The translations under genes and the position numbers were made by a program. A DNA stretch of 64,000 nt from Tetrapyrgos nigripes (lineage: Eukaryota; Basidiomycota; Agaricomycetes; Agaricales; Campanellaceae): positions 124,001 through 188,000 of the forward strand of contig JAACJM010000056.1 in assembly GCA_013368315.1 (NCBI GenBank). The letters run 5' to 3'. Shown here one piece after another: positions 1 through 10,200 of this stretch; the stretch's first letter is position 1; the number at the start of each line of letters is the position of its first letter. The notes under the pieces were generated by a model. The model had not been told where the DNA came from and searched no databases. It worked only from the letters and a program-made list of their open reading frames with translations.

Positions 1-724
1 GGCAAAAGGTATGCTAGAAACATACATGGCATGCGGTTCTCATTTTTTCTTGCTCCTCCTTGTTCAAGATGCGAGGAGGCTGGCCGGCTGCCCTGACTTC
101 AGCTTTGGGATATCCTACGGATGAAAAGGACCGAATGAGGAACTTCGTTTGACAGAAGAAAGCTTTAACTCTACCATCTGCGGCATATTCAGGACGAGGG
201 ATGTGATCAGGCACTCTGCGTCTTGCGGACAGAGGATACATGGGTCTGATGGAACCGGTGTAGGAATAATTAGGGAAGGGATTGTAAGAATCTGAACAAA
301 TGCACTCGATGTCTCAGCACCAATTTTTTCATGTAGTGTATGGAACGCACCTTTGCCTCCAACATTAACTGTTGACAATGGATTCTTGACCAGGTCATGA
401 ACGACTTTGTGGATTTTCTGAGGAGCGCAGCGTCACTGTCGTTAAGCTCTGTCAGTTTGTCCTTACGACAGAAAAAGGACCTACCCCTGAAAAAAATTGT
501 CAGAATAGTGCCTAGAAGGATAGGGCGCTCACACTCACATTCTGCTTTAAAGCATTCCTGTCCGCAGAAGAACGATCCGCGAATGCCGAGCCTAAGAGAA
601 GGTCAGGACAAGTCTAATTTCTAAGTAGGGATTTTCTTCACTTGCTACAAGTAGGACATTCCAGCCTGGATGGAGGGTTGCCATTAGGGCAAGTTGTGCT
701 TTGGCAGAGGACAGTTGTTGACAT
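1..724 (-). CDS. MAP1: Methionine aminopeptidase 1, N-terminal part (3' end outside window)
   Basis: Cytosolic, ribosome-associated metalloprotease family that removes initiator Met. I read exons 642-724, 539-591, 485-486, 351-417, 175-291 and 26-114, after which a GTATGT donor leads off the window. The start at 724 opens an N-terminal zinc finger: Cys-x5-Cys near residues 7-13, then ECPTCSK, then FFCGQECFKAEW followed by KIHKVVH. This is the C6H2 zinc-finger spacing of MAP1 proteins. Downstream are the linker signature YTGSIRP, the block RRRVPDHIPRPEYA and the start of the catalytic domain (LNKEEQEKMRTACH). The metal-binding catalytic residues lie outside the window. The Trp codon in FKAEW is assembled across a 2-nt exon (GG at 485-486) between introns of 52 and 67 nt. 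Identity rests on recognised family motifs and is quite sure; the micro-exon is inferred. Confidence 0.85.
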
Positions 725-1205
725 CGTCGGTTCAAGGTTGGTGTACCGCTCTTTTTTTACGGTCAAGACTTAGTGAATTGCAATCTCGTAAAACAGAAAT
801 TGACGGGCGTCGGGGATTGCCGATTTCTGCTATATGCTTGGTACTCTGTGACTGTCTGTCTCATCTCATTGCTCGTCTTGGCCATGTCGTGAACCCAACT
901 TGGAGCACATTGATTTTCGACGAAAAACACGTCTCGCCAGCATATTGTTGTGTTCTTGTCGCAGCTTAAGTGGCACAGACACAATCCATCAACATCATTG
1001 AGAAACATGAGGAACGCGCCTTTTTTTGCTCGAGTACTGTGAACTCTCCCTGGGACAGTCACCGAATTTGACTGGTTCTTTCGATTTCAGCCTAGACCAA
1101 ACTGTCTCTAATCACAGAAGCTTAAAAGGAGCAACATGGGTCAGATAGCATATCTGACTTTATCTTCTATCTGCTTTTCACATAGCCATCGTCGACTCTC
1201 ATCTC
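725..1205. other. Intergenic, divergent promoters of MAP1 and BTB gene 1
   Basis: About 480 bases between two divergently transcribed genes. I see pyrimidine-rich stretches but no convincing coding exon or repeat. A 99-codon minus-strand frame here has no family resemblance. Confidence 0.5.
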
Positions 1206-2096
1206 ATGTCTCCGTCCACTACACTGGCTCCCAACTTGGATGAGAAGCATGACTGGGTCACGGTTGTTTTCATGGTGAGCGCATCCAGAATCCCGCCGGC
1301 CGTGTCTTATCGCGTTTCTATGATCACTTCATAGGTGGAAGATACGTTGTTCAGGGTACCTAAATATCATTTCGAAAAAAGCTCTGAGGTCTTCCAGGGC
1401 ATGTTCGCAATTCCTTCGGGGAAGAAAGACGCTGAAGGAGGTGCTGAAGGAGAAAACATTTCAAACCCGATTAGACTGGAGGGCGTCAAAGCTGTGGATT
1501 TTAGGTGTCTGGTGGAGATACTTTATCCACCATCGTGAGTATGCTATACTCAAGTTTTGCGGACGCAATACCTGACAAACACTCTAAGCGAAACTCCGTG
1601 GCAACCGGGAAACAAGACGGAAGACGAGTGGAAGTCAATATTAAGACTCGCAACACTCTGGCGATTCTTACGTCTGCGAAGCAAGGCAATCGAGGTTTTG
1701 ACAAACGAACAGAAGATGGATGCCGTTGAGAGAATTCTATTGGGACGAGAGCTTTCTGTCTCAGAATGGATCCAATCAGGCTATAAGGACCTCATCATGC
1801 AGGAAAAACCGTTAACGGAGGAACAAGTAGAGAAGATTGGTCTCAGTCCTGCGGTTCGGATTTTCCGTGCACGAGAGACCGGCAAGCTACGAATTTTGAA
1901 TTCTCGAAGTACTAAATGCCTCACTTGCTCTAGGACCGCTACGCTGAAGATACCGTACTGCAATAACTGTGATCAATGCCATAGCATCACTCTCACATTC
2001 TACGACCCGAGCAGTGCCCAATCAGCGGTCGATACAGAGTTCGCGGCTGAAATTTCGCAAGCTAGGAGTGATGGTGCTGCATATCAGGTATCTTAA
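1206..2096 (+). CDS. BTB/POZ-type protein, paralogue 1 (258 aa)
   Basis: Exons 1206-1274, 1335-1534 and 1589-2096 give 258 residues. Exon 1 ends in HDWVTVVFM. Exon 2 carries the BTB core (TLFRVPKYHFE, then NPIRLEG, then a VEILYP end). Exon 3 carries a helical region beginning WKSILRLATLWRF and ending with AVRIFRARE. This is the small BTB-only family that is expanded in agarics; no Kelch or MATH partner is visible and the function is unknown. Both introns sit at positions shared with the other eight copies (phase 0 before the Val that opens exon 2, phase 2 after the YP motif). After the BTB part there is a CLTC...CNNC cysteine cluster (about residues 192-213), shared only with paralogue 2. The last codons (QVS) could also be an unspliced donor. 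Confidence 0.75.
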
Positions 2097-2243
2097 TAAA
2101 CCCAAGTCTCTTCGATAGGTGAATCATGTATCTGTACCGTATAAAATTGTTTTCCCTGATGTACTTATGATCAAGCGAAGCTCTATATTTCAATGGAATC
2201 GACGTCTTTGACCATGAACAGTGCTATTACACCGAACAACCTG

Positions 2244-2517
2244 GTATACACTATGTCTAAGGGTGCGTATATCCAGATCATTCCAGCACTAGAACGCTCT
2301 ACTAAGACACTCTTACTACCTAACAGGTGCCGTTGAATAAATGTCCAGAATCCTTGCCAAAGATCTCGCCGCTAAGAACATCACCGTCAATACCGTCTCC
2401 CCAGGCCCTATCGACACTGATCTATTCCATCACGAAGACTTTCTCATTCCTTTTTATGTGTATCGATTGGTTTGTCGCCTCGTCCAACTCATCGGATTCT
2501 TAAGGACCACAAAATGA
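2244..2517 (+). pseudogene. Short-chain dehydrogenase (SDR) remnant with nonsense codon
   Basis: A fragment of a classical SDR. Coding similarity begins at 2244 with VYTMSKG, which holds the catalytic Tyr-x3-Lys. It crosses an intron (2263-2326) and continues AVE-stop-MSRILAKDL, then ITVNTVSPGPIDTDLF. The in-frame TAA at 2338-2340 stands where the family normally has Gln (CAA to TAA is a single change). The upstream Rossmann fold (TGxxxGxG and NNAG motifs) is absent, and after DTDLF the frame degenerates and stops at 2517. It lies between a BTB gene and a membrane protein gene, so it looks like a leftover of an older gene. The identity is clear; the cause of decay is inferred. Confidence 0.7.
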
Positions 2518-2605
2518 TACTCGTAGAGTTAGCGATCCCAGTATTGTACATAGTAGCAGTGATACCGGAGAACTGTAGATGCGCACGTATCCTACCCAAT
2601 AACTC

Positions 2606-3944
2606 CTAATTCACTTCTGAACGATACTCTGGAGGATTCAAAATCTCGTTCATCATACGCGTCAAACCCTCTATCCTTTCATTGAGTCTGGTAATCTGCT
2701 GCTGCATTTCTGGAATGGATGGGTCCCCCGGTGGGAGGTTTGAGACGTTCTGGCTGAGATCATTCACCTCCCTTTCGATTTCTCCGCGTATCGTTGATAA
2801 TTCTCCCGACTGGGAGTTTCGAGATTGGGAAGTACTGGAATAAGGATGATCTTCCAAACTAGGGGCAGAGAACTGGCCATGGTGATCAGGAAGGTGGTCA
2901 TGGGGGGATTGACCTGCACTGTTCGAATTATAAGGTAGGCCTGCTTTTCCTTTGGCTCGTCTTCCTGCAGATTCCAACGTTCGGAAAGACAGTGGAAGCG
3001 GTGTAATGATCAATTGGGCAGGATCATGCGATAACGATAATGCCTTCCGCCGCCTCCAGAACGTGAACAAGACTACAGTGATAAGCACCAAAAGAACGCC
3101 TCCGGCAATGCCTCCACCAAGTATTTGGTTCCTGTGAGAAGAATGAGAGGACAGATTAGGGTCTACATTGCCGGTGCTAGACGGTCACGGTAAAGTAGTC
3201 GTGACATTGGCGGTCAGAGTGTTAGATGCAGTTTTGCCTAGTTCTTGAGCAGTTATTAGGCACTGCCATTGGAAACAAAGAAGGCTAAAGACGTAGACAA
3301 GAAATCTTCGTATTCTTGAGTTTGCGGGTCACTAGCCGTAGCGATGATTCTATACCATCCCTGTGGAACGTTGACTTTGTTCCAGAGATAGCTTTGGTTG
3401 GTAGGAGTTATGGCCGTGGAGATAGTTTCGAGGAGGTAAGGCGGTGCGCCTTGTTGGGTATCGTCTGAGGGAACGCCGAAGACGGTGGTGGTGGCTACAC
3501 CTGTGGGTAAGCCTGAAAACCCTCGTCTAGCCAGGTCATTGGTGAAAGTCCCGGGACCCGAGGGAGTTGTCGTACTGGGTGGATTGACTTGGGTGACATT
3601 GATGTTGGTAAGAATGAAGGTGACATCTTCGATCGGACCACTGAAATCCCAGTTAATCTGGGCAGAATTGGAAGTTGTAAAATGTGTGTTGCTGGTCGTG
3701 AAGGAGAGCGAAGGTGTTTCTCCGGTTGAAGGTGCAGAACCAGTACCTGTGTAGGTAGTTAGTTGTGCTTTGCAGGCTAGAAAACGGACTACGCACTTGT
3801 AGGTAAGTTCGAGAGGCTTAGGCTCAAAGATAGATCAGCTGCGAGTAGTAAAGTGAGCCTATTGCAAATCAAGAAGAGGAAGTAAGGCTCACACTGCCGA
3901 GCAAGATGACCTCTTGCAATGATAGCATTGACAGGTTCTGCCAT
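2606..3944 (-). CDS. Single-pass cell-surface/membrane protein with Ser-Thr-rich ectodomain (apparent frameshift)
   Basis: Likely exons 3797-3944, 3189-3746 and 2606-3131. Exon 1 carries a hydrophobic leader ending LLLAADLSLSLSLSNLP. Exon 2 encodes a beta-rich extracellular domain (INWDFSG, LTNINVT, SYLWNKVNVPQGWYRIIA, ending AFFVSNG). Exon 3 gives one transmembrane helix (GGGIAGGVLLVLITVVLF), a basic stop (WRRRK) and a polar cytosolic tail ending in a coiled-coil (about residues 360-400). This layout is common in agaric membrane proteins of unknown function. The frame of AFFVSNG and the following CLITAQELG differ by one base near 3256-3268, and the exon sum is one base short of a multiple of three, so there is either a one-base deletion or a sequence error. 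The 5' end is uncertain; a signal-peptide-like frame at 4132-4416 was not linked. Confidence 0.5.
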
Positions 3945-4594
3945 TACTACGGACCTTCCAATCCAGCAGCAAAGAGTTACCTCTGAAAGAGTGAAGGTGA
4001 AACATTATGGCATTCTCTTTTCCAACGGATGAAATGAAGAACGTACTGCCAGAGGACTTTGCGAGATTGGGTACTTCCGGCGGCGAAAGTGGGCAGTCTT
4101 TTGAGCGGTTGACTCGAACATTCAGCAACCATCAAATCATGATCTTGAGTTGGGGGTAACACCATGTTATAGGACGCGTACGCATCAAACCTTGCACGTC
4201 CCTTTTTAGCGACGGACATAGACGTAAAGACGGCCTGAGAGGAAGCGAATCTTCGTTGAGGCTTTGCCCTTTGCTGCCCATGCTGCATCGCGCCTCCTTC
4301 GTTGTGTTTAAGAACTTGCATGTGCATCTCCTCCACCACTTATAACTTAATGCTCCAAGCAGATATGCTTGGACCGCTATCATAGCGAATAAATGAAGCA
4401 TAACTTGAAGAGACACTGCAGAAGTTCCGACTCAGAAGCTCGTTTTCACGTCTCGGTAGCATATTAGCCCATCCATCCAAAGCACTCTACATAGAAGGGG
4501 CTTGGGTTAACTCGAGGTGTAGGGGCGTGTCAAGTCAAATTTCAAACATGATATATCTGTATAGCCAAGGCAGCTGACGTTCTTCACAAAAGCC
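3945..4594. other. Intergenic, no confident gene
   Basis: About 650 bases between the membrane protein gene (minus) and BTB paralogue 2 (plus). It holds a minus-strand open frame (4132-4416) starting with a signal-peptide-like stretch, but that frame loses protein character after some 28 codons. It might be a distal exon of the gene on its left. Confidence 0.4.
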
Positions 4595-5528
4595 ATGCCT
4601 TCAGTCTCTAAAGCTCATATCCCCAACTTGAAACAGACTCATTATTGGGACACAGTTATTTTCCTGGTCAGTCACCAGTGGACACTCAGGACCATAACTC
4701 GATGATATCGTATTGATCGGAAAACATGTCCTAGGTTGAAAGCACACTCTTCAAAGTACCTAAATATCACTTTGAGACAAGTTCAGAGGTCTTCCGGGAC
4801 ATGTTAATGGTTCCTTCGGGTGCTGAGGGTCCTGAAGGAACCAGTGACGCGAACCCGATCAGGTTAGACGGGGTTAAGGCAATCGATTTCAAGCGTCTGG
4901 TTGAGATACTGTATCCATCTACGTGAGTGTCCTTTTTCTCCTCCTTTTGAAAGCGCATCGATTGACTGAAATGCTAAGGACCACTCCGTGGAAAAAGGAA
5001 AATAAGTCAAAGGACGAGTGGCTGTCGATTCTGAGACTTTCCAATCTCTGGCGATTTTCGCGTCTGCGGAGTCTGGCAATCGAGGAGTTGACGAAACAGC
5101 AGCAAATGGATGCAGTCGAGCAAATCCTGCTGGGAAAAGAGTTCGCTGTCAGCCAATGGATCAGAGCTGGCTACAAAGGGGTCATCATGCGTAAAGAACC
5201 ATTGTCGATGGATGAAGTAAAGCTGCTGGATTATGAGCCTGCGATTCGGGTTTTCCGTGCACGAGAAAGTGTGAACCAACGTATGCAAGGCTCAAACTGT
5301 CAAGGCCAATGCTCTCGTTGCCTCAGGGTCCAGCCTGTCGCAGTATCCATTTCTTCCAATTATTGCGGTGGTTGTGGTGTCTACAGTAGCTTCTCTCTAT
5401 GCAGTGGGGGCGACGAAAGCAGTGTCCAATCAGTAGTGGATAAAGAGTTCGCGATTGAGATTTCGCAGGCTAGCAGCGATAGTGCGGCATATGAGGAGAA
5501 TGACAACCGGCACTCTCAATCTTCCTAG
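4595..5528 (+). CDS. BTB/POZ-type protein, paralogue 2 (269 aa)
   Basis: Exons 4595-4666, 4735-4922 and 4979-5528. Closest relative in the window is paralogue 1: it shares HYWDTVIFL at the end of exon 1, TLFKVPKYHFE in exon 2, DEWLSILRLSNLWRF at the start of exon 3 and the AIRVFRARE block. The start is the first ATG before a conserved HYWD motif. A cysteine-rich stretch with CSRC and CGGC follows (about residues 212-240) and could bind a metal, a feature missing from paralogues 3-9. The tail ends in a short Ser-rich piece. Function unknown; by family the BTB fold would mediate dimerisation or Cul3-type adaptor contacts, but nothing in the sequence proves this. Confidence 0.75.
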
Positions 5529-5835
5529 TTTCTCTTGTAAAGTTGTACCATGTACATACTATGTAATGAACCTGTGTAAGTAGCAATATACGACGATAGT
5601 GTGACAAGGTGACGGCAATTTGACGGCTGTACAGAAAGACCTTGCAAACAAACATCAACTCAAATGCTGCTCTACTCGGCAATCCATTCAACATTCCATG
5701 AACAACCAGCCTTCCGTGAAGCTCAGCTGACTTGCTGATATAGGCCTCTGAATCTCCCACTTCACGCAGGTATTTTGGGCGAATGGATGTGCTAAGGTGT
5801 GATATATGAACAAAGCTTTATCGTTCCATACCATC
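5529..5835. other. Intergenic spacer between BTB paralogues 2 and 3
   Basis: About 300 bases; no coding similarity, repeat or RNA gene recognised. Confidence 0.4.
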
Positions 5836-7401
5836 ATGACCACCGTGCTTCCAATCTCTCCAGTCGACGAGTCTACACTAGATGATTCTGCACCCCTTGT
5901 TTCGTTATCTTCGCCTCCGGCAATCACAACGGCTTCAAGATCTGAATTGCCCATAAGAGACACGGTTCATTACTGGGAGTCAGTTGTTCTTATGGTAAGC
6001 ATTGTCGACCAATATCGAATATGTGAGCTCACTCTGAGCGTGCAGGTCGGCGAAGGGCAGTTCCAAGTTCCCCGTTACCATCTAGAAAAACATTCGCCTT
6101 ACTTTCGGAGTCTTCTTGCATCTCGGGGCGAGCAAACTACTGAAAGTTGCGGTGACGCAGCACCAGTACGACTCGATGAAAGAGTCACCGCTAGTGAATT
6201 TGAGACCTTCCTGGATATGCTCTATCCTTCGTGAGTGATACAGCATCTTTAATTCTTTATCACAGAGGTTTTGTTCCAGTTACGTTCCAGTAGTCGAGCT
6301 GACTAGATCTCAAGAAGAATGGATGGCGATTTTGAAAATTTCCACTATAATGCAATTCTTTCGTATTCGTCAGCTTGCGATACAGGCCTTGACGTCAATG
6401 AATATCGACTCCTTCACTAGAATCAAGTTGGCCAGAGATTACTGCATACCTCAATGGTTACGGACGGGGTATGCTCAGTTGGTCAAGCAGCTTTCAACAC
6501 TGACGGTGGATGAAGTCGAGTCCCTCGGATACCTCACTGCTATTCGTATCTTTAGAGTACGAGAGCAGATGGCCAAGATCCCATTCTGGAGCGGCAGTAG
6601 TGGTAACATTTTGTTCAGCACCAGTCATTGGGATGATGGTAAAGTTCGGGACGCAATTGAGGAGGAATTTATTGGCGAAATGGTTGAGGCAGATAAGCAA
6701 AGTACGGTATATGATACCATGCGATCTTTAGGGGAGGAGAGCAACACTTTTGAGCCTGCTAATGAGGTTCACGAGAAACTTACAGTGGCTCAGAAGTTTG
6801 CAGATACCACGAATACTTCTGAGCCTGCAAATGAGGTTCACAAAAACCTCACAGTGGCTCAGAAGTTTGCAGAAGCAATTCGATTGGCTCGGGAGATCAA
6901 CATGGTTAAGGGGATGGATATGAGGGAGAGAGAGAAGGAGGGGATACTGAACAACCTGAGGAGGAGTGGGGATAAGTATTGGGGAGGTGAGTGATTCGAG
7001 GGTCTTTCCTTCTTTGCTTTGAAACTTTGAAGCTCATGCCAACGAGTTCAGGTTACATTCCCAGTGAACACTCTTTTGCTCTTGATGTATCACCATTGTC
7101 CACACATAAAGCAGCAGATGCTGTCGAAGAGAGGATGCTCTACCTTTTGAACCCTTTAGCTCAGCATAGTGGTGACGAAGGAGGGAAAGCTTTGGAGGTG
7201 ACAATACCGAAGAAATTCAAGGGAGGACCCGTAAAGAATGCCGTCGGCAGGATGTTGGCTACGTACGTCTCTCTCTTCTGCCCCTTCTGTCCGAGTCGTT
7301 CGTTCATTCACATATCCTTTCCTTTCCATAGGCGCAACCTGACGAGCACCGATCATTATCTCAACCCGAGGATTATGATTATATCGCTGCCTCGAACTTG
7401 A
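5836..7401 (+). CDS. BTB/POZ-type protein, paralogue 3, with extended repeat-bearing C-terminus (443 aa)
   Basis: Exons 5836-5994, 6046-6230, 6280-6986, 7052-7262 and 7332-7401 (443 aa). An upstream in-frame ATG at 5806 is possible. The first three exons match the family (VHYWESVVLM, QFQVPRYHLEK, SQEEWMAILK, AIRIFRVREQ). Two family-specific extras follow: a tandem pair of about 23 residues in exon 3 (EPANEVHEKLTVAQKFA, then EPANEVHKNLTVAQKFA) and two extra exons encoding a mostly polar tail with a basic patch (IPKKFKGG). Introns 1 (51 nt) and 4 (69 nt) are multiples of three without stops, so intron retention would keep the frame. Function unknown. Confidence 0.7.
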
Positions 7402-7823
7402 TACAAGCCATTTGTACCTTGAATGCTTTACCAGGGTTATCCTTTCCTCTCTCGACTTGCTACCCCAATACGGGAATATATTTGTGCAAGTGTCATTACT
7501 AGAGACATCAGGAGTGGGTGTGACATCAAGTGGCATATTCGTCTCTGCACCTCAAATCACTCGTGTCCAGCGCAGTTTAAAGAAGTTCCTGCTGAGTGAG
7601 CGCTTCGGATGTGCACCAGCTGACCCAGTAACTTGAACAGATTGTGGCCCTTGGTCTTTGTCGTTTGTACATGACCGGTATATAACTCTTCGCCCTACAA
7701 AGGTAGTGGCGCTGTGTACTTTCTTTTCCACTGCCTGAATAGAGTAGCAAGCAGTCGCAGTCACGCGGTCAGCCGTGCTTCCTTTATAGTATCAACATGG
7801 AAGGCAGATGACATTGGACATCC
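7402..7823. other. Intergenic between BTB paralogues 3 and 4
   Basis: About 420 bases. A 74-codon plus-strand frame (7412-7636) has some protein character in its second half but no recognisable family or splice partners. I see nothing else. Confidence 0.4.
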
Positions 7824-8813
7824 ATGACGGACACGGGTGCCTCTACTTTTGCTCCCTCTGAGTCAACTTTCAGTGCCTCACTGACAGCTCTCAATGCCTC
7901 ACTGACAGCCACTCCCTCGACCTCGCCTCAAGAAAGCATGACTTTTTCCACTGTTCAGTCTCCGAGAAGAAATGCACGTCATTACTGGGACTCAGTGGTA
8001 CTCTTGGTGACATTGTCATTGTCTTCAACAGTCTAAAGGAGCTAATGAGCAAACAGGTTGGGGGCGAGCTGTTTAAGGTCCCACGTTACCATCTAGAGAA
8101 GGGATCATCGTTCTTTAGACATCTTCTTGCACCTCGGATCGAGCTAGCAGGGAGTGATGGTCGAGATGATGAGCAACCGATAAGACTTGATGAGATCGTC
8201 ACGGTGACAGAATTTGAGACTTTCTTAGATATGCTCTACCCGCCGTGAGTACATCACCTGTCTGGATGACCTTCTTCACAACTGACGAGCACTTTTTTCT
8301 AGTCTTGTCCCAAGCAAGTCAATGCGATCCCAGGAAGAGTGGGCCGCTATATTGAAGCTGTCCACGTTGTGGAGGTTCCTGGAGATTCGTCAGCTGGCGA
8401 TTCAGACTCTAACACTCATGAATTTAACTGCGTTCACCAGGATTAAACTGGCGCGAGATCACTTTGTCGCACAGTGGTTACGAACAGGGTATGCTGACCT
8501 GGTCAAGCAAGTTAACACGATGACGGTGGATGAAGTGGAGTCTGTTGGGTACCTCACTGCTATCCGTATCTTCCGAGTCAGGGAAGAGATGATCAAAAAA
8601 CATTGGAGTGCGAGTAGCAGGGACCCATCTTTTAGTACTAGTCAGTGGGATAATGAGGAAGTCAGGAAAGCAGTTGAGGGGGAATTTGTTGGCGAGATGG
8701 TTGATGCGGACAAGCGAACAGCAACTTACAAGATTGATCAAATTAAACCGAACAGACCAAAGAACGCAGGGAAGAGGGGTCCTAAGCCTGGCTTTATATC
8801 TAGACCTGAATGA
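7824..8813 (+). CDS. BTB/POZ-type protein, paralogue 4 (293 aa)
   Basis: Exons 7824-8006, 8057-8244 and 8303-8813. The N-terminus is Ser/Thr/Ala-rich and contains a near-repeat (SLTALNASLTA). Family motifs are HYWDSVVLL, LFKVPRYHLEK, PIRLDEIVT, SQEEWAAILKLSTLWRF and AIRIFRVREEM. It is most like paralogue 3, which suggests a local duplication. The C-terminus ends in a basic stretch (KPNRPKNAGKRGPKPG) that could act as a nuclear localisation signal; this is an inference. Both introns are at the family positions. Confidence 0.75.
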
Positions 8814-8891
8814 ACATTGAGATTCCTAATACGGGTCGAATACGTCATTGTGGGCATACTTTTTGTAGTACCTCTTTTGTTCTCATTCAAC

Positions 8892-9729
8892 ATGCACGTC
8901 GTGTCTTCATCGAGCAGACAAATATGTGTGCCTACGAAGAACAAGCGGTACTATTGGGATACATTAATCTTCCTAGTACAGTCCTTTGCGCGCTGGTCTG
9001 AACCAAGACTGAGTGAAACCCGTTATACATAGGTCGAGGATGAATACTTCAACATACCTCGTTATCATTTGGAAAAAGGGTCCGAGTTCTTTGAAGCTAT
9101 CTTCAGCCTTCCTGCTGGAGATCAGCTCTTAGAAGGAAATGTGGACGCCAACCCTATTAGACTCGATGGAATCACGACTCGTGTTGACTTCGAAAGATTT
9201 GTAGATTTGCTTTATCCTTCGTAAGTCAGCTGCGGAGTCCAGATGCACCCTCCGACACTAACCCTCTCCAATCCGTATGAACAGCAATAACACTCCTTGG
9301 AAGAGCTCTGATAAAACAAGAGACGAATGGGTCTCCATTCTTAAGTTGGCTACTCTGTGGAGATTTCCGAGTATTCGTCAAGCAGCAATAGAAAACCTCA
9401 CGGCGATGAGTTTGGATCCACTCACCAATATCGCTCTTGGAAGGAAATATTCCGTCAGTCAGTGGCTTCGTGGTGGTTACAAGGAGCTCGTGATGCGAGT
9501 CTCTGATATCACGTTGAGCGAAGCAGAGGAGATTGGATATCCTTCTTCAATCCGCATTTTCCGTGTTCGCGAAGAAATGTGCAAGAAGCACTGGGGCTCG
9601 CGTCCATATGGTTCTAGCACATATTCCACAGCTCATTGGAGCAAAGAAGTTATTAGACAAGCAGTTGAAGAGGAGTTTAAAGACGAACTGAAGCAGGTGG
9701 ACCAAGACGGTGTAGCATACGAAGCATGA
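8892..9729 (+). CDS. BTB/POZ-type protein, paralogue 5 (238 aa)
   Basis: Exons 8892-8975, 9033-9220 and 9285-9729. Start chosen at the ATG giving MHVVSSSSRQ; an in-frame upstream ATG would add a hydrophobic stretch (residues before MHVV) that other copies lack. Motifs: RYYWDTLIFL, YFNIPRYHLEKGSEFF, NPIRLDG, DEWVSILKLATLWRF, SIRIFRVREEM. It ends shortly after the family core and is the shortest plus-strand member. Only about 80 bases separate it from paralogue 4. Function unknown. Confidence 0.72.
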
Positions 9730-10200
9730 GGAAAATTGCCACAAACAAACTGCTCTCTTGTATGTACCACTTGCATCTGAACAACCATATGTTTTATTTC
9801 TCCCTCTATACACGACTGTCATCCATCTCTTCTGTATACTACACCTGAATGCACCCAATGGACGATTCTGACAAAAAAAGACGAAGAAGAACGGATGACT
9901 TGTCGCTTCGTATTGCGCAATCTGGAACGCTTTAAGCGCCTTCCGGAGTACGTAGTTACTACTTCTACTAAGAGGTACATACAGATCTCTATGAGTAGAG
10001 GACAAGTAGAGGAGCCAAACATTTTTTGCATGGATCATCTAACTAGCGATGACCAGACACAATCAAGAAACTGGGGAATGGCTGTTGATACATTGGTGAG
10101 TACTGCTTCTACTGTACATATTGCTGGATGATACATAAGTTATGCTAGATATCGAGATGATTCATGAAGCTACTGCTACTCCGTTTGTGTCGTAAACTGC
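9730..10200. other. Intergenic with a possible orphan BTB first exon
   Basis: Between the converging ends of paralogues 5 and 6. An ATG-initiated 35-codon frame at 9991-10095 ends exactly at a good donor (TTG then GTGAGT) with the sequence RNWGMAVDTL, loosely like the first exons of this family, but no downstream exon follows before the next gene. It may be a fragment of a sixth plus-strand copy. Nothing else is seen. Confidence 0.3.

Noticed and set aside
763..1062. 99-codon minus-strand frame upstream of MAP1
   Set aside because: Lies 5' of the clear MAP1 start codon, has no family motif and no sensible splice link.
4132..4416. Minus-strand frame beginning like a signal peptide
   Set aside because: Only the first 26 residues look real; I could not connect them in phase with the membrane protein exons, which have their own hydrophobic leader.
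7412..7636. 74-codon plus-strand frame after BTB paralogue 3
   Set aside because: No family resemblance, no splice partners; its start codon context is poor.
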